From: Aplidium turbinatum
Taxonomy: Eukaryota > Chordata > Ascidiacea > Aplousobranchia > Polyclinidae
Assembly: GCA_918807975.1 (NCBI GenBank)
Contig: OU964925.1
Location: 23,657,608 to 23,721,607, forward strand
DNA length: 64,000 nucleotides
Direction: 5' to 3'
The position numbers and the translations under genes are program-made. Below the pieces are notes generated by a model that ran no database searches, was not told where the DNA came from, and saw only the letters and a program-made list of their open reading frames with translations. Below are positions 12,130 to 23,880 of this stretch, piece by piece (position 1 is the first letter of the stretch; each line of letters starts with the position of its first letter).

Positions 12130-12640
12130 TTAACATACTTTATTTCACACAAAATATGACATAATTAAAATAAAATAAACTCAAACGTTTTCGACACGTA
12201 CGTGTGTCCTCATCAGGAATTAAATCTGCAATACATAAATGAAAAATCGTAAGATAAATTTGACTATGCACTGTAACTGTAACGACACTCTGAACTAAAA
12301 GCACCAACTGAACAAATGATACGAGAATGATTGCGAGTAAATTATGCAGTGGGAAACAGATCACATGAGGTGTAGACTACAGGCATTGGACAAAACAATT
12401 AGAACACACACAAAAGGAACGATGAGCCACAGGCGAATAACTGCCGGTTAAGAGATGGATTGTTACGTTTAATTCTTAAGGCTTCCATGATCTTAGTCTG
12501 AAAATCAGATCTGCCTTGAGAGATGATTTTAAATTGGTCGATCGAGACATTGTCAGTGCACGTTTCACAAGAGGCGATGTGCTCTTTCCCAGTAAACATT
12601 TTTCCTTGGCCCAACGTTGGCTGACGGTTGTTCGGGTTGG
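12130..12640 (-). mobile_element. Penelope-like element 3' end (GIY-YIG tail)
   Basis: The minus-strand frame 12399-12614 contains 'GKEHIASCETCTD', then 'FKIISQGRSDF' and 'IMEALRIKRNNPSLNRQL'. This is the characteristic close of Penelope-like and related retroelement ORFs with a GIY-YIG endonuclease ('K-I-EAL-IK--NPSLN-QL'). Downstream (toward 12130) is a 3' untranslated part with a hammerhead-like core (12186-12216). The RT domain is not present. A 58-bp part of this 3' region (12339-12396) recurs inverted at 24589-24648. Confidence 0.68.
12186..12216 (-). ncRNA. Hammerhead-ribozyme-like core (candidate)
   Basis: The minus strand reads CTGATGAG, then GACAC-loop-GTGTC, then GAAA. These are the conserved CUGAUGA box, a 5-bp stem II and the GAAA box in the right order and spacing. 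Hammerhead motifs are known from Penelope-like elements. I could not find convincing stem I or stem III partners or a clear UH cleavage position, so it may be decayed or coincidental. Confidence 0.35.
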
Positions 12641-13382
12641 CTGAGGGTAGTGTAGTTTTGCCAACTTTGCCAACTTTTGAAATATTTTAATTGAAGATAC
12701 CTTCGAAGAATTGTTTAAGTTTGCTTCATCGTATTCCTTTTACAATTGTAATGGGACAATGAAAATGCAAAAAAACTTAGAATTAGAAAGTCGGTTTTTC
12801 CAATGTTGGTGTGCAGTTGTACAGAACGTTGGGCCAACGTCATTATTTGCGGGAGAACTACGGTAACCCCTCAATTTTTTTACGTTATTGCTATAAGTAA
12901 AAAAAAAAATTTGAAATGTTTTTCTAAATCATGCATCACTATGAGGATCACTAATTCTGAAAAAAAAACACTAATTTGCAAATTTAGCTGCAGTTTTTCA
13001 AGTTTGTTAGCAGCAGCTAGTTTTTTTAGTGTTCTACTATGGCTCTATATAACTATACTCTGCCTTCTTAAAATTGATCAGGGCTGTAGTTTCATCTTGC
13101 AATTTTTACGTGCTCCGTTCATTTTTGTTTTCGAAGTTTTCATTTTATTTTCGAAAAAAATTATGACAACACTGAGCTGAATAATTGGACCACAGTTTCC
13201 CGTACCATGTGTTTAAGGCAAGCACTTTAAAAAAACCATAAACATCTTATAACAACTAGACAGCGCATCTCGATTGAAGAAATTAAAAAAAGGCATTCGC
13301 CATTGTTACTGTCTCAAATTTGCGTGAAAGCTGCGCTGTTACGGCCAAGCCATACAACAAAATCTGTCATTTTTACACTGAT

Positions 13383-13700
13383 TCAACGTCTACAGACGTT
13401 TGTTAAGACAGAATTTTTGTTAAGCGTTTTACGAACCAATTTAGCTTGTATTTGCTTGCAGGTTTTCTTACCAATGCGGTAAAACCTAATTTTTAAATAA
13501 CATTTGGACACAGTTTTGACTAGTGTAAAAATATGATTATTGGTAACGGTGCATTCAAACACATGATCCGAGAGATTAGTAAATATCTTGGAATAATATT
13601 TACTCCTTTTATCATCTGAATTGTATTTTCTTCGTTTTCTACATCCATATGCACAGCACGCCATATCTAAAGCATTGACAAACGCGAGTAATTGGTACAT
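13383..13700 (-). pseudogene. P-element/THAP-type transposase remnant
   Basis: The 105-residue frame has a start resembling a THAP zinc finger ('MACCAYGCRKRRK', beginning about residue 13). It then passes straight to 'NNHIFTLVKTVSKCYLKIRFY' and 'LVRKTLNKNSVLTN', which look like the C-terminus of THAP-containing P-type transposases ('H--L-K-----Y---R' followed by 'R-KLSK-ILF-N'). The catalytic middle is missing, as in an internally deleted element. I did not find its terminal repeats. The identification is by motif memory only. Confidence 0.4.
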
Positions 13701-13840
13701 TGTAAAAAATGGCGGACATCTGAACGTGCTTTTTCAAAATTCGCTAAAAAGAGATGACGATGCGCATGCGCAGTCAGAAACTACAATTGTCTGTGACGTG
13801 AATCGTAAAAAACGCGCGAAAACCCAAATGGAGTTAAATG

Positions 13841-15008
13841 CAGGGTTGCCAGATGGCCTTTTTTTAGGCCAAATTCCAGAAAATTGGCCTTTTTAAATTG
13901 CAGTTGGCCTAAAAAAATTGATGCAAATAAGGCCAGAAAATCTGGCCTTATTTGGCCCTTTTTATGGTTGAAAGTTTTGACCGGTTTAGAAAGTATTATT
14001 TTAAGGAAATTCAATTTCAATTGTAATATAAAAGTATCACTTATCATCACTTAGAGGCTGACCTATATTCGTTTTAATTTTAATTAGTGAGTAGAGACAT
14101 AGGTAGAGAGTAGAGAATGCGTTAGCGGTGGACAGGGCGGTTCTATTGAGTTGTACCTGCCGTAAACTGTAAAGTATACACTTGCCTTGTTTGTTAATGT
14201 GATGTGTTTGCATTCCATTTGTGCAATCTTGTCGTATTTTGTTTGCTGCTAAATAATCTCAAAACCGAGTATTAGTTTTAGTTATCATGACATCTTAAAC
14301 GTATTGATTTCGTACTGGGTTGGTCTGTGAATAAGTTTATTATAAAAGCCTACGATAACACATTTCACTGATTGTTGAACACTCCACGTTTACATCTGAT
14401 CCGGTTTGCAATACGCAAAATGCTACAGAACGACAGGGAATCTTTGCATTCGTTTATTTTTGATTTTTTAGATTCGTGGTTTTAAACTTCTATACCGTAC
14501 ATCACATAAGTTTTGATGTGAGTGAAGGCTATATTTTATATTGTTATTGCGAAATTGAATTTTATACATTCTTTAGTTGATACAAACAGTGTTTTATTTT
14601 AATAATTCTTCTGTAGTCATGTAGGCTATAGCCCTGAAAATAGTTTCCAATCCTGTAGTTGTAGACATCCCTGGTACATATACTCAATAAGACAAATTCA
14701 TGCTTATTGCTTAGCTAGATGTTCCGAATAGCACTGTTCATGAATTGAAGTAATAACGGTTTCTAGTTTATCTGCTACTACAGTAATTTTTCATTAATCA
14801 AATTATGCAAACGAACCGGTCATTATGCTCTGACAGTGCTAAATTATTATCTGTCATATTTGATCGTAAAGTGGCATTTTCAAAAAATTATTTCAATTAA
14901 GTTGTTAGCGTTTATTTAGCCTTAGAAGTAAATAAAAATTTGGCCTTTTTTTGGCCTTATTTTATAATGGATTTGGCCTTACTATAGCTTGAGTATCTGG
15001 CAACCCTG
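13841..15008. mobile_element. hAT-type element (CAGGGTTGCCAGAT), non-coding
   Basis: Both ends carry CAGGGTTGCCAGAT in inverted orientation, flanked by imperfect 8-bp duplications GTTAAATG and GTTGGATG (two mismatches). Subterminal TTGGCCTTTTT and GGCCAAA repeats lie at both ends. No open frame of note is present in 1168 bp. It is an older non-autonomous copy. Confidence 0.7.
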
Positions 15009-16025
15009 GTTGGATGACATTTGCATTTGCAGTTTTGTCTTGTTCGCTTGCAGAACGAATGGAAGTTTATTTGTCAAGTTTTCTTCCGTATTTGAGTTCA
15101 TAGCAAAGTAGTCACTTGCCTAATGTCCCTACCATGTTTAAATGCCCCAGTTGAATGACTTTTTAGTACGGATAGCTTGAAGAACATTAAAACTGACTAC
15201 AGGAACAGTTTAAAGTCAGAAAGTTTAGTTGGTTTGCTACACACCCAAGGTATGAAGTCAGCTGACAAACTGGGATTAAGGGATCGAGCTAAATTGTTGC
15301 AGTTGGCAAGGGCTCATGAAGAGTTCAGCTACAGATGCTGAAGCACATGAACTAATCAACTAATTACTAGTCAAATTAGCTCTCATGAATAAGTCGATAG
15401 TCGTGCACAGTTTATGTCATTTTTAGCATGTGATAAGCATTGGGAAATCTTCACTGTATCCCTGTAGTGTTAAACATCACTGTAATTTAACATACCGTAC
15501 TGCTTTTTGCTGTGAGACTTTGCCCACTAATACAACAAAGTTATGTAGAATGGTTTTTGCTAGTGTTGTTGTTTAAACCGCTTAACTCTTGCTTTTTGTT
15601 TCAGAACGTGAAACTGTTTGAATGTAATAATGATTTAGGGAACTTTGATGTAATCTAGGAATTTTTAGACGTAGCTTTGGGGACTTTCAGGTTTTCATTT
15701 ATGAGAGCACTGCCCAAATGAATGATCATCATGAAACTCAGGTAAGGTTTATTGCAGTTGACTCTGATCTATTCTTCAGGGTAAACTATTTAATACTTTT
15801 TACGGCAATTACGTGACCTGTTTATTGGTATTGAAGTAACATTTTTAGAAGTAGCCTACTCGATTTTTTCAAAAAGTGGTATCTTCACTTTCAAGTGGCA
15901 TAAAAATGACTATTATGTCAACGAGAATTGCTTTTATCAGGATTCGCATGTTGCTACTATCACCGCATTATGTATATACCACAAGGTTTTTGCAGATTGT
16001 TTTATGAAGTAGATTGCGCAGCATC
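15009..16025. other. No recognised feature
   Basis: Intergenic AT-rich sequence without repeats or frames that I can interpret. Confidence 0.4.
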
Positions 16026-17082
16026 GGATGCAACCTAATTAGTACCACCATGAACAATTCGTACCGTCAGTTCGTACCTTGAAAAGATCGAAAAAAAAAT
16101 TAAAAAAAGCCGAAGTCGCTGATCACAATTTCTGCAAATATTTTAAAATTTTTCCGCAAACAAACAAAAACTCTTAGGATCATTTAAAGAAATTTTTAAA
16201 TGTTTGCGGAAACTTTGATCAACCCTAATCCCGAACCCTTTTAAAATGTTTGCGGAAACTCTAATCAAGCCTAACCCTTTTAAAACGGTAGGCCTACCTC
16301 TAAATACCCATTGTCAGGCATAGTAGGCTTTTTGGGGGTTTGTGGAGCATTTTCAGGGGTTGTCAGGTATTGTGGAGTAGGCTAACTACTTTCAGGCATT
16401 GTTGGGAATTTCCAGGCATTGTCGATCATTATCAGTGGTTGACGGGTTTGTTAGGCATTATAGCATTTTCAGGGGTTGTCAGGCATTGTAGAGTAGCTAC
16501 TTTCAGGCATTGTCGGTAATTTCAAGGCATTGTCTAGGATTTGTCTAATGCCTGACAATGGGTATTTAGAGGTACCCCTTTTTAAATGTTTGCGGAAACT
16601 GCGAGTGCGATCGGCGACTTCAGCAAGCTCTTAGGATCATTACCAGAAATTTTAAAATGTTTGCGGAAACTGTGGAAAAATGGAAACTGCGATCAGCAAC
16701 TTCGGCTTTGTTCTATTTTTTTTTCACTCGATCTTTTCAGTTTGTTTGTTTGCGGAAACACCCTAAACCTTAACCCTTTTAAAATGTTTGCGGAAACTGC
16801 GTTCAGCGACTTCGGCAAACTCTTAGAATCATTACCGGAAACTTTAAAATGTTTGCATTACCGGAAATTTTAAAATGTTTGCGGAAAAACGGAAACTGCG
16901 ATCAGCAATGTTCTATTTTTTCTCCCGATCTTTTCAGTTTGTTTGTTTGCGGATACCGATGCCTAGCTAATTGATATCTAATCCTTTTAAAATGTTTGCG
17001 GAAACTACGATCAGCGACTACAGCTTTTTTAATTTTTTCTCTTGATCTTTTCAAGGTAACTGACGGTACGAATTGTTCATTA
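16026..17082. mobile_element. Fold-back element, GGRTGCAACC family, second copy
   Basis: It starts GGATGCAACCTAATTAG and its arms contain GAACAATTCGTACCGTCAG, with the inverse at about 17055-17080. The interior is an array of TTTAAAATGTTTGCGGAAAC and GCGATCAGCGACTTCGGC units. The last few bases of the right end differ from the left, so the right terminus is truncated or overwritten, and no target duplication is readable. It contains the smaller fold-back 16285-16577. Confidence 0.7.
16285..16577. mobile_element. Short fold-back, GGTACCTC family, nested
   Basis: It has the same ends as the 6413-8558 element (CCTCTAAATACCCATTG and its inverse) with about 290 bp of the same CATTTTCAGG-type units. 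It sits inside the CCCTTTTAAAATG repeats of 16026-17082. The flanks CTTTTAAA and CTTTTTAAA support an 8-bp target duplication with one extra T. It is a deletion derivative. Confidence 0.75.
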
Positions 17083-17220
17083 GGGTGGAGTGAAAAATAA
17101 AAAAAATTGAATTTCAAAAAGTGGTCTTGATATATGGCCCCAAATATCAAATGAAATACTTCTATCATAATTTTGGGTTCTTGCACCCTCTAGTGGCCGT
17201 GCAATTTCACCAAACGAGCT
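17083..17220 (+). mobile_element. Possible end of a TTAGGGTG-type transposon
   Basis: TTAGGGTGGAGTG is followed by TTTCAAAAAGTGG and CCCTCTAGTGG, the same order of motifs seen at the ends of the 18631-22015 palindrome. It abuts the truncated end of the preceding fold-back. No matching right end was found before 18630. Confidence 0.35.
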
Positions 17221-18630
17221 GAAAATAGCTCATTTTGCCATATCTTGATAACTGCTGATACTAGAAAGTTAGTTTTTGGCTTAAATGTTGCAGAAGTAAC
17301 ATGTTTCTATCTTATTTCCAAAGAACTTTCTCTTAAAAATGTACAGAAAAAAGTTACAAGCAAATTACTGATTTTTTAAAGTAAAATCAAGCACTGATGC
17401 AGTGGGTGCGATGTCAAAAGTGTATAATGATTGATCTTATGACTGTGAAACATACCCCATCAAGTAGAACTACTTTTAAAAACTTACTCAAACAAATGAA
17501 GTCCTCTTCTGGTATAAATACGCTTGATCTTAGCAATCAAAGAATCAATAAAACAGTCTAGTTTCAAAGTGGACTTCGAGTAACCCACTATTTTTATGGC
17601 TGATTCACACTGTGACAGTTCGGCTTCAATGAGGCAGAATATAGTTTTGTTTTAGAAATTCTTAAATAAACTGAATTCATTGTGTGCATATTTAATTTGT
17701 ATTTCAAATGTCATATTGGAGTCAAAACGCTTAGTGTGAATCAGTCCTTCACATTCTTACAGACATGCTGTTGTATGGTTTGTATCACACAACTCCATAT
17801 TGAAAACACAAAAATTTCAAAGCTGGTTTCAGCATCACACAGTATTAGTCTGCACAAACATTAAAATCGTGTTTGGTATTGAAGAATTTCGTCAGCTTTC
17901 GGGACTTTAGTTTTTGTCTGATAGTGGTGAGGCCATCTCTACGTTTTAATCCAAATACATGAGCAGATGCTTGATATCTTTGAGGTTTAAGTTGACAACT
18001 TGGTGAAAATATTTAGCCTTGATGTTAATAACTGGAATTTGGAACAATCTGATGTTGGTATCAATGTTACTGTTTGGAGGTTTGGGTTCATTTACATACC
18101 CACCTTCAAAGTTGTCAATTGGAATGTGGTATTGTGCGTTTGATTTACGCATATCTGTGATCTTGTTTATTGCAAGTCTTCAGAGGTTGCACTGCAGTTG
18201 GTTGGATAATTCAGCTAAAAACAAAAACGGAAATAATTGTAACGAACACTTCATAGGTGTCATGAAAACAGGGTGGGCAAAACATATTTTGTTAAAATAA
18301 AGCCCACCCGGCCCACCCTATTTCGACACCTATGTACGCTGGTAGCCTGGTACGCACCGCGACTGTTTGATGGGACTGCTTTCTATGCTGTTTTAACGAT
18401 CTCGGCTTATGCATTTCAACATCCATCTGTTCTATTGCAGTTCAAACAACTGTGTCGTATCTAGGAGGAAAAAGCCTATACGACACGGTTAATCGATTGA
18501 TGCCTCAGGTGATGATAAACGAAGTCACAAGTTACGTCTCGCGGACCGGGAAGGGGAAAATAAATTAAGTGGAGAGAAAAAGTTTTCTTTTGATTCCATG
18601 CAAAACTTAAAGAACATGGTCGTAGGTAAG
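17221..18630. other. Non-coding stretch with one small hairpin
   Basis: At about 18253-18332 CATAGGTGTC...GGGTGGGC is followed within 30 bp by its inverse GCCCACCC...GACACCTATG, an ~80-bp hairpin that may be a tiny MITE. The open frames across 17682-18464 show no recognisable domain. Confidence 0.4.
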
Positions 18631-19353
18631 TTAGGGTGTTGCAGGCGCCCCATGAAATTTAAATCTTGGTTTCACCATGCTTACCTTTTTTGTGGTACTG
18701 TGTTTAGATCAGAAGACCACAAATATGAAGTTTCATAAATTTTCATCGACGTTTACCTCCACCGCCGAGGCCATTTTGAGGCCCACTTTTTGAAATTTTT
18801 CATGTATTTTGCCACTAGAGGGCAGTGTATAAGTTTTGCAATATTGGGGTATATTTAAAGGATGCCCTATGATGTTCTGAATTGTTTAAAAAAAAAATTG
18901 GAGAAATGGGATAAGTATATCCTAAAATATTCAAGTTTTGTCACTCATTTTTTGCACAATACTGCCCCTAGTGGTAAAAAGAAAAGTTAAAATATCTTGA
19001 AAACTACTCATCATATTGTTATGGAACTTGCATGCACCCCCCCCATTTTCATGGGTAAGGAATTTGATTTTAGCAATATTTTTGCAAAATATTACCACTA
19101 GAGGGTGGTAGTTCTAATTTTGAACTATTTTTCTGTGAAAAGGCGATATTGTTGCATTTCTTGAGCTGTGCTTCTGAAGAATACAATTTCATGGCTTATG
19201 CACAACAAAATTTATTCAATTGTAAAGAAACTGCATGCATACCTGTACTATATCAATAAATCCAAACAGGCAATGTGAGTCTTAGTTAACACAATTTCCG
19301 CAAAGGCAGTTTTGTGTTGATAAGCGACGTTTTCTAAGATTTGGTATCTTTCT

Positions 19354-19803
19354 TCAATTCTCCTCCACCGCTTGAATATAGTTTTGCGGATTTTTTTCTT
19401 GTTTTGCTACATGAAGAAAGTCGGATACCACTTTTACCCTTCTCTCTGCTGTGTCATTACAGACTTTGAGTGCACTTATGATACGATTAGCAGAAGCATT
19501 GCCATCATCTATTTCCCACTCTTTCGGGTGTTTGACATGAAAAGTTGTTGAAATGTGCAAAAGTTCAAATAACATTTTGTTGCTGGCATTTGCATAGGAG
19601 CACAATGACAATGAGTTATCATTAACAATGTCTGGCAGCTCTGGCTTACCGTATCCATTACCAAACCTGTTTGTAACCTGGCCATGGAAACTTGCATTTA
19701 AATGCAGCAGAGTTCTAGCCAAAGCTTTTTTTTCATCAATAGTGACTTGTTCGAATGTTCGTCCCATAGAGCTAATGGGATCAGCTCCCCAGTTACATAC
19801 CAT
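19354..19803 (-). pseudogene. Transposon protein fragment, left-arm copy
   Basis: This 149-residue frame is the C-terminal part of a protein type often annotated as uncharacterised in cnidarian and arthropod genomes. Recognisable points are 'LGRHTWYVTGELIPLALWDE' in an overlapping frame just upstream (around 19698-19889) and 'SALKVCNDTAERRVKVVSDF' followed by a Q-rich 'VVEEN/AVEEN' ending, which parallels the usual 'K--ND-AERGV-L---F'. The frame overlap means the upstream part is shifted relative to this one. The spacer holds a further piece ('VHRARWMGKQLY', about 20030-20100). I infer that this is the element's own replication or transposition protein, now broken. Confidence 0.6.
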
Positions 19804-20944
19804 GTGTGCCTACCTAAAGCTTTTAAAGCAGCAATACTGATAGTTTTGTCTACTGCATCATAGCTTTTGATATTACTTACCAGTTGCAAATCTTCTCAGG
19901 GTGCTGATGCAGCAATTGGACAGTTGAACCACCATCCATTAAATTAATACAAAAGCACAAAGGTCAACAAATCACTCTAATTTTTGTATTTGTGACTTGA
20001 AAATGATTCCTTGCGGTGGAAAGTCTTACAGCATAACTATCTTATAGCAATAGAGCTGCTTTCCCATCCACCTTGCTCGATGGACTGTTCCACATTTCAT
20101 GAAGTTGTACTGTCCACTGTTGATTCCAATCTACACCGTCATCAGGTCTAAAAGTTCTTTGTAATCACCCCTCTGATAATTTTGCATATCTCTCTCAAGC
20201 TTTATGTGCTTACACTTTTCTGCTTTGAGTTGTTACAAATTCTCCCAACTCTTTTGAGGATTTTTGGTGTGCAGTACAGCTGCAGCATGTGGGGTTGCAT
20301 TGAATCCTTTGTTCCGGAATCTTTCGAATAGTTCAATGCCTGGAGATCTTGACGTTTCGACTTACAGGGCTTCCCACACATGAGAAAGTATAACTTCTCC
20401 AATATGTTTTCTGCATGCTAGGCAGAGAAGTGGTTTGTCTAGCTTTATTTGAAAAAAAATGCATGCAGCAGAGAGATGGCTTGAAAAAAGTTTTTGGGTG
20501 TTGTTGTTTTAAATTTTTCTTTTTTTTTAAGGCCATTTCTCTGCTGCATGCATTTCTCTCTGCTGTCCATCGAGCAAGGTGGATGGGAAAGCAGCTCTAT
20601 TGCTATGAGATAGTAATGCTGCAAGACTTTCTACCGCAAGGAATCATTTCCAAGTCACAAATACAAAACATAGAGTGATTTGTTGACCTTTGCAGTTTTG
20701 TATTAATTTAATGGATGGTGGTTCAACTGTCCAATTGCTGCATCAGCACCCCGAGAAGATTTGCAACTGGTAAGTGACATCAAAAGCTATGCTGCAGTAG
20801 ACAAAATTATCAGTCTTGCTGCTTTAAAAGCTTTAGGTAGGCACACATGGTATGTAACTGGGGAGCTGATCCCCTTAGTTCTATGAGACAAACAAGTCAC
20901 TATTGATGAAAAAAAAGCTTTGGCTGGAACTCTGCTGCGTTTAA

Positions 20945-21292
20945 ATGCAAGTTTCCATGGCCAGGTTACAAACAGGTTTGGTAATGGATACGATAAGCCA
21001 GAGCTGCCAGACATTGTTAATGGTTGGTAACTCACTGTCATTGTGCTCCTATGCAAATGCCAGCAGCAAAATGTTATTTGAACTTTTGCACATTTCAACA
21101 ACTTTTCTTGTCAAACACCCAAAAAAGTGGGAAATAGATGATGGCTATGCTTCTGCTAATGGTATCATAAGTGCACTCAGAGTCTGTAATGATTCAGCAG
21201 AGAGAGGGGTAAAAGTGGTATCCGACTTTCTTCATCTAGCAAAACAAGAAAAAAATCTGCAAAACTATATTCAAGTGGTGGAGGAGAATTGA
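20945..21292 (+). pseudogene. Transposon protein fragment, right-arm copy
   Basis: This is the mirror copy of the left-arm frame and is nearly the same in sequence ('SALRVCNDSAERGVKVVSDF', then 'QVVEEN' before the stop). It retains AERGV, where the left arm has AERRV, which is the form I would expect for the family. As in the other arm, the upstream half lies in a different frame. The two copies point away from the centre. Confidence 0.6.
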
Positions 21293-22450
21293 AGAAAGAT
21301 ACCAAATCTTAGAAAACGTTGTTCATCAACACAATGAAGATGCACAACTGCCTTTGCGGAAATTGTGTTAACTAAGACTCACATTGCCTGTTTGGATTTA
21401 TTGATATAGTACATGCATGCATGCAGTTTCTTTATAATTGAATAAATTTTGTTGTGCATAAACCATGAAATTGTATTCTTCAGAAGCACAGCTCAAGAAA
21501 TGCAACAATATTGCCTTTTCACAGGAAAATAGTTCAAAATTAGAACTACCGCCCTCTAGTGGTAATATTTGGCAAAAATATTGCTAAAATCAAATTCCTT
21601 ACCCATGAAAATGGGGGGGTGCATGCAAGTTCCATAACAATATGATGAGTAGTTTTCAAGATATTTTAACTTTTCTTTTTACCACTAGGGGCAGTATTGT
21701 GCAAAAAATGAGTGACAAAACTTGAATATTTTAGGATATACTTATCCCATTTCTCCAATTTTTTTTTTAAACAATTCAGAACATCATAGAGCATCTTTTA
21801 AATGCACCCCCAATATTGCAAAACTTATACACTGCCCTCTAGTGGCAAAATACATGAAAAATTTCAAAAAGTGGGCCTCAAAATGGCCTCGGCGGTAGAG
21901 GTAAACGTCGATGAAAATTTATGAAACTTCATATTTGTGATCTACTGAGCTAAACACAGTACCACAAAAAAGGTAAGCAAAATCCGAGAGGGTCGGGGCG
22001 CCTGCAACACCCTAAGGTAAGTGTTTGTTTAAGTTTTGTATTCACCTCTTGTTGGTATGATATCGTCTCCAGAAAGAATACTTACTGTTCATGATTAATT
22101 TTCAATGAAATAACAACCTTGGATATATCATAAGTTTTGCAGCATCTGAAGTTTACCTTTTTCGTAATCTTTTTTGTCAATTTGCTGTTTACTATCCCTG
22201 ATTAATGCCTCAGTCTAGATCTAGTTGAAAAACACCTGCTGTTTACTCGTGTGCAATAAAAAAGATGAGATTAGAAAGTTGATCTGGCCGATTTCGCAGG
22301 GAAGGGTGGCCTTCTCTGCGAAAAGGTCGGGAAGGCCGTCCTTCCTGGGTTCGGCGGCTATGCTTATGGTGATGTCCTCGCTTTTATTTTCATTACAGCT
22401 CTCCTGATGATCGTGCCACGCACGTGAAACAGACTGTAGACTCTGTAGAG

Positions 22451-22869
22451 CAACGTTCTTAACCTTTTCTGACCCGTTACCCCACTTTAAGCAATTAAGC
22501 ATGTTGGGCATCTTAAATCTATTATTTGTCTATTAAATCCCATAACCTTGTCCATTTGCCCTGCAAGCAGTTCAAGGCGTTGATGTCAGAGAAAAAGTCG
22601 CACAAATAAGCAACCTTCGACAAGAACACGTTGTTCTGCATCTTCTCGTGAAGACTTCCAAACAGCAGCATAAAATTAATTCCATTCGTACCAATTTTAT
22701 TAGTCTTTGGCAATCAATTGAATGGAATAGCCAAAGCCAAACCCAACAATGATTTAAGTTTGATTAAAAATTGGTAATAATTTGCACTGTCCTGCTCATT
22801 GCCCTCTGGAAGACCTCAAACTTCCCCAGATTGAGTAATTACCCACAGGTTAAGAGCCGCTGGCCACTG
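22451..22869 (-). mobile_element. hAT element, internally deleted (GTF2IRD2/ZBED-like)
   Basis: The ends are CAACGTTCTTAACC and GGTTAAGAGCCGCTGGCCACTG, inverted. The flanks CTGTAGAG (22443-22450) and CTGTAGAT (22870-22877) form an 8-bp duplication with one mismatch. The minus-strand frame 22522-22713 reads 'NGINFMLLFGSLHEKMQNNV' then 'FLSKVAYLCDFFSDINALN', typical of the central region of GTF2IRD2/SCAND3-like hAT transposases ('FL-KL--L-DIF--LN-LN--LQG'). Confidence 0.78.
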
Positions 22870-22877
22870 CTGTAGAT

Positions 22878-23880
22878 GATTGTGTAAAAATAAAAATCGA
22901 TGTAACATTATTTGTTTACAAAACTGCTTTACTTATAGGCTAGATGTTGTCCAGAGCAATACGAAATCATGCACTCTACAAGAAATCGACCACAAACTGG
23001 GCGACTGGTTTAAGACGTGGGAAGACCGCGATGGGGGCCGGCTTAAACGTCTTGCTACAAAAAGTACTGCGGGTATGTTCATTTGTTCTCTCCGTCACTG
23101 ACAAATCGTTACTATTCTCTCAATAAGGGCAATAAAAGCATTTTTAGTTACTTAACCAGCGATCAGTTTATTGCTGGAGCAGAACTTCAAGAAATATACA
23201 CACATTTTAAGACTTGACTTCGAAGATCTATCAAACGATAACAATAATAATTTGCACTGGTTAGAGAAGGCAAACCGCATTAACACGATTAACGAATGTG
23301 CATTAATGTTAGAGGTTGATAGAACATAACGGTATACCCATTCCCCACCCCATCGTATAGGCTACGAATTACAGAATTAATACATACTGAGGAATGTTAG
23401 GATGTATTAAAAAAATGCTTGTTATTGTAACATAACCGGGTGTTGCATACACATATCCATGGGATATGTAGCAATTAGAGTCTGTTCTTTCACGGTGCTG
23501 TAAACACGACCTAATTTGCACTGTACAGTATATTTTCTTTCATCCCTGCTTTCTTTACAAATGTTGCATATTGTTTTATAGGTACTTGCGTTTGAGGCCG
23601 CCACAGATCACGTTGTTACATCCAGGCGCAGTCTTCTGATGAGGCATGAAGTACCTCAGTCCACTGTGTTTTTAGACTTTTATGCATGTCTTGTCGTAGC
23701 TGTGAATTGTGCATGGGTGGTGCATTTTACCATTCGAATAAATGTATTTTTCAACAACTTTACGTTTGTTTACATCATTGACTTAAATTTGCTCAGTATA
23801 AGAAGATGGTCATCGTATTGGCATATTGGATCATCAGGACAGTGTCAACTTGAAATTGCAGGTTAAGTTTAACCAACGTT
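22878..23880. other. No recognised feature
   Basis: Short open frames at 22880-23126, 23422-23604 and 23639-23866 have no domain or splice context that I recognise. Confidence 0.35.

Larger units (their letters stand above)
18631..22015. mobile_element. 3.4-kb palindromic DNA transposon, 6-bp TSD
   Basis: The left end TTAGGGTGTTGCAGGCGCC is matched by an inverted right end. Arms of about 1.45 kb (18631-20085 and 20566-22015) are near-identical inverted copies, and a 480-bp spacer separates them. Flanking GGTAAG occurs at 18625-18630 and 22016-22021, a 6-bp target duplication. CCACTAGAGGGCAG-type motifs recur in the arms. Each arm bears the same gene fragment pointing outward. Six-base duplications with TTAGGGTG-like ends would suit the IS3EU-type DNA transposons as I remember them; that family name is an inference. 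Confidence 0.75.

Noticed and set aside
12803-13180. 125-codon plus-strand frame with hydrophobic stretches
   Set aside because: The apparent membrane segments come from T-rich DNA; no recognisable family and no upstream signal.
17682-18464. Overlapping short frames as a host gene
   Set aside because: No exon joins could be built and no domain recognised.
18631-22015. Polinton-type element, because of the 6-bp duplication
   Set aside because: It is far too short, its ends do not fit what I know of that class, and the protein fragments resemble a different DNA-transposon family; no capsid, protease, polymerase or integrase gene is visible.
23639-23866. 75-codon plus-strand frame
   Set aside because: No similarity recognised, and it ends at the border of the tandem array.
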